A stretch of DNA of 54,237 bases from assembly GCF_005938105.1 (NCBI RefSeq), contig NZ_VCPE01000024.1, positions 1-54,237 on the forward strand, written 5' to 3'. Positions 54,123 to 54,237 of the stretch are shown here, piece by piece. This DNA comes from Brucella haematophila (lineage in GTDB: Bacteria > Pseudomonadota > Alphaproteobacteria > Rhizobiales > Rhizobiaceae). The notes below the pieces were generated by a model. That model ran no database searches. It saw nothing but the letters and a program-made list of their open reading frames with translations, and was not told the DNA's origin. The stretch's first letter is position 1; each line of letters opens with the position of its first letter. The position numbers were made by a program, and so were the translations under genes.

Positions 54123-54237
54123 TTGACAGTTTGAGAGCTGGGGGCCTATATAGCGCCACAACGAGGGCGGCGACGCTGCTAGCGGCAGGTTGCTTCGTCC
54201 TTGAGTTCTGGTGAAAGTGGTTGACTTAGTGTTGGCT
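54123..54237 (+). promoter_or_regulatory. Strong sigma-70 promoter and leader, probably of an rRNA operon
   Basis: TTGACA (54123-54128), an 18-base spacer and TATATA (54147-54152), within GGGGGCCTATATAGCGCC, resembles alphaproteobacterial rRNA promoters. The sequence after it is GC-rich, non-coding (GAGGGCGGCGACGCTGC) and runs off the edge. The 16S gene itself is not in the window, so this is an inference. Confidence 0.65.

Overview
The window looks like a Brucellaceae genome, most likely an Ochrobactrum (Brucella anthropi group) strain. Evidence: a VjbR-type LuxR regulator, an FtcR/Rem-type regulator, a rhizobial flagellar set (motC, motE, flaF, flbT, a DUF1217-like gene), Brucella-type octamer tandem repeats, and RIME-like palindromic repeats of Rhizobiales. 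The species is inferred from remembered family features; no search was run.

Layout. 1-223: tail of etfA. 374-4419 (minus): ABC importer of the iron(III)/polyamine/phosphosugar type. 4810-8806: emrB and emrA pump genes facing a tetR gene across a twin-operator region. 9042-9824: vjbR. 10071-46400: one nearly unbroken flagellar regulon. Its minus arm (motA-fliM-DUF6468-fliN-fliG-flhB-hypothetical) diverges at about 15.4 kb from a long plus arm: DUF1217-flgF-fliI-hyp-flgBC-fliE-flgGAI-motE-flgH-fliLP, then fliC, then fliF-fliH-motB-motC-fliK-SLT, then ftcR, then flgE-flgKL, flaF-flbT-flgD-fliQ, flhA-fliR-fliJ-like, flgJ-flgN-like-fliL-like. A minus-strand acetyltransferase gene lies between fliQ and flhA. 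46388-46723: PilZ protein. 46858-52624: zinc island (zur, znuB, znuC, znuA, a DUF4198 periplasmic protein and a COG0523 GTPase) with Zur-box-like palindromes. 52633-54015: an Rrf2 regulator and a BadF/GlcNAc-kinase-like gene. At the right edge is a strong sigma-70 promoter that resembles a ribosomal RNA operon promoter.

How the parts work together. The flagellar genes encode rod, hook, export gate, ATPase, C-ring, stator and filament, plus the regulators FtcR (transcription) and FlaF/FlbT (flagellin mRNA); many genes overlap by ATGA or TAATG, so translation is probably coupled. VjbR sits where rhizobia carry visNR. The zinc genes form a Zur regulon covering import (ZnuABC), a periplasmic metal-binding candidate and a cytoplasmic metallochaperone.

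Repeats are a main feature. An inverted pair of octamer arrays matching the Brucella HOOF-print unit lies just upstream of flgB. At least six copies of a two-hairpin mosaic repeat occupy intergenic gaps, and a separate long palindrome separates flhA from fliR. No tRNA gene, IS element or CRISPR array was found.
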